DNA of 5,434 nucleotides, taken from positions 1 to 5,434 of the forward strand of contig CAMVJF010000127.1 in assembly GCA_947167725.1 (NCBI GenBank), given 5' to 3'. Positions 5,189 to 5,434 of this stretch are shown here, piece by piece (position 1 is the first letter of the stretch; every line of letters starts with the position of its first letter). The position numbers and the translations under genes are program-made. The notes beneath the pieces were generated by a model that did not search any database, had not been told where the DNA came from, and was given only the letters and a program-made list of their open reading frames with translations. The stretch comes from an uncultured Clostridia bacterium. GTDB lineage: Bacteria > Bacillota > Clostridia > Oscillospirales > Oscillospiraceae.

Positions 5189-5434
5189 CGCTCCCCCGCC
5201 TCCCCGCTCTGTTCGGCCAGCCGTGCGGCCTGATCGGCGGTCACGAGCGCGTCGATGAGCGCGTCGAGATCGCCGTTGAGGATGGGCGCGATCGAAAAGC
5301 TCCTCCCCTCGCCCGTGAGCCGGTGATCGGTCACGCGGTTCTGGGGGAAGTTGTAGGTGCGGATGCGGTCGCTGCGGTCGCCGCTGCCGATCTGGGAACG
5401 GCGCTCGGAGGCGATGGCCGCCTCCCGCTTTGCG
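5185..5434 (-). CDS. prfA: Peptide chain release factor 1, C-terminal part (partial)
   Basis: The last 82 codons and a TGA stop (5187-5185) are present; the GGQ loop and the stop-codon-reading domain lie outside the window. The fragment contains ASERRSQIGSGDRSDRIRTY and NFPQNRVTDHRLTG, which are diagnostic for RF1; RF2 instead has IRSYVFHPY followed by VKDHR. RF1 recognises UAA and UAG in the ribosomal A site and triggers release of the finished peptide. The stop overlaps the next start as ATGA, so the fused TsaC-CoaE gene is probably translated by coupled reinitiation. Neighbouring prfA and tsaC-type genes are common in Firmicutes; in B. subtilis prmC lies between, but here it must be elsewhere, possibly upstream. 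Confidence 0.97.
   Translation of the reverse strand, partial: AKREAAIASERRSQIGSGDRSDRIRTYNFPQNRVTDHRLTGEGRSFSIAPILNGDLDALIDALVTADQAARLAEQSGEAGER
5199..5205 (-). promoter_or_regulatory. Ribosome binding site of the TsaC-CoaE gene inside prfA
   Basis: The minus strand reads GGGGAGG, 10 nt before the ATG at 5188. A second purine run (GGGGGAG, 5197-5191) is only 2 nt from the start and too close to be used. The site lies in the last codons of prfA and supports the start at 5188. Confidence 0.7.

Noticed and set aside
3965..5233. A 422-codon open frame on the + strand opposite the TsaC-CoaE gene
   Set aside because: It is a codon-bias shadow of the real gene; it has no recognisable domain and is low-complexity Arg/Ala/Glu/Gly.

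Overview
The window looks like core chromosome of a high-GC, Gram-positive gut-type Clostridia relative, probably near Oscillospiraceae/Ruminococcaceae. The basis is an RF1-tsaC neighbourhood typical of Firmicutes, strong AGGAGG-like ribosome sites, an LCP cell-wall enzyme, U-tract terminators and strongly GC-biased third codon positions. The taxonomic placement is inference. I see no mobile element, CRISPR array, tRNA or rRNA.

Left part, + strand (1-1410): the last codons of groEL (1-57) are followed by a strong intrinsic terminator (82-117). A short intergenic stretch then carries a plausible extended -10 promoter, and next comes a 366-residue gene (257-1357). Its product appears to be a single-pass membrane protein. 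It has an acidic cytoplasmic stalk of 13 VEEAP-like pentapeptides (encoded by a 15-bp tandem repeat), an Arg-rich stop, one membrane helix, a Thr/Pro/Glu-rich outer linker and a C-terminal C-type-lectin-like domain. A 19-bp hairpin (1369-1410) serves as a shared terminator with the convergent gene.

Right part, - strand (1405-5434, read right to left): the 3' end of prfA (RF1) overlaps by ATGA with a 403-residue in-frame fusion of threonylcarbamoyl-AMP synthase (TsaC/Sua5/YrdC) and dephospho-CoA kinase (CoaE). This overlaps by 8 nt with an M18 zinc aminopeptidase gene, and a hairpin terminator follows (2559-2580). These three genes form a tight operon joining translation termination, tRNA t6A synthesis, the last step of CoA synthesis and peptide turnover. 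Downstream is a separate LCP (LytR-CpsA-Psr) gene for attaching glycopolymers to the cell wall, with its own ribosome site and perhaps its own promoter.

Most of the window is ordinary housekeeping. The two points that deserve attention are the TsaC-CoaE fusion and the repeat-stalk lectin-like membrane protein, whose cysteine layout is unusual. I do not see a complete new multi-gene system here.
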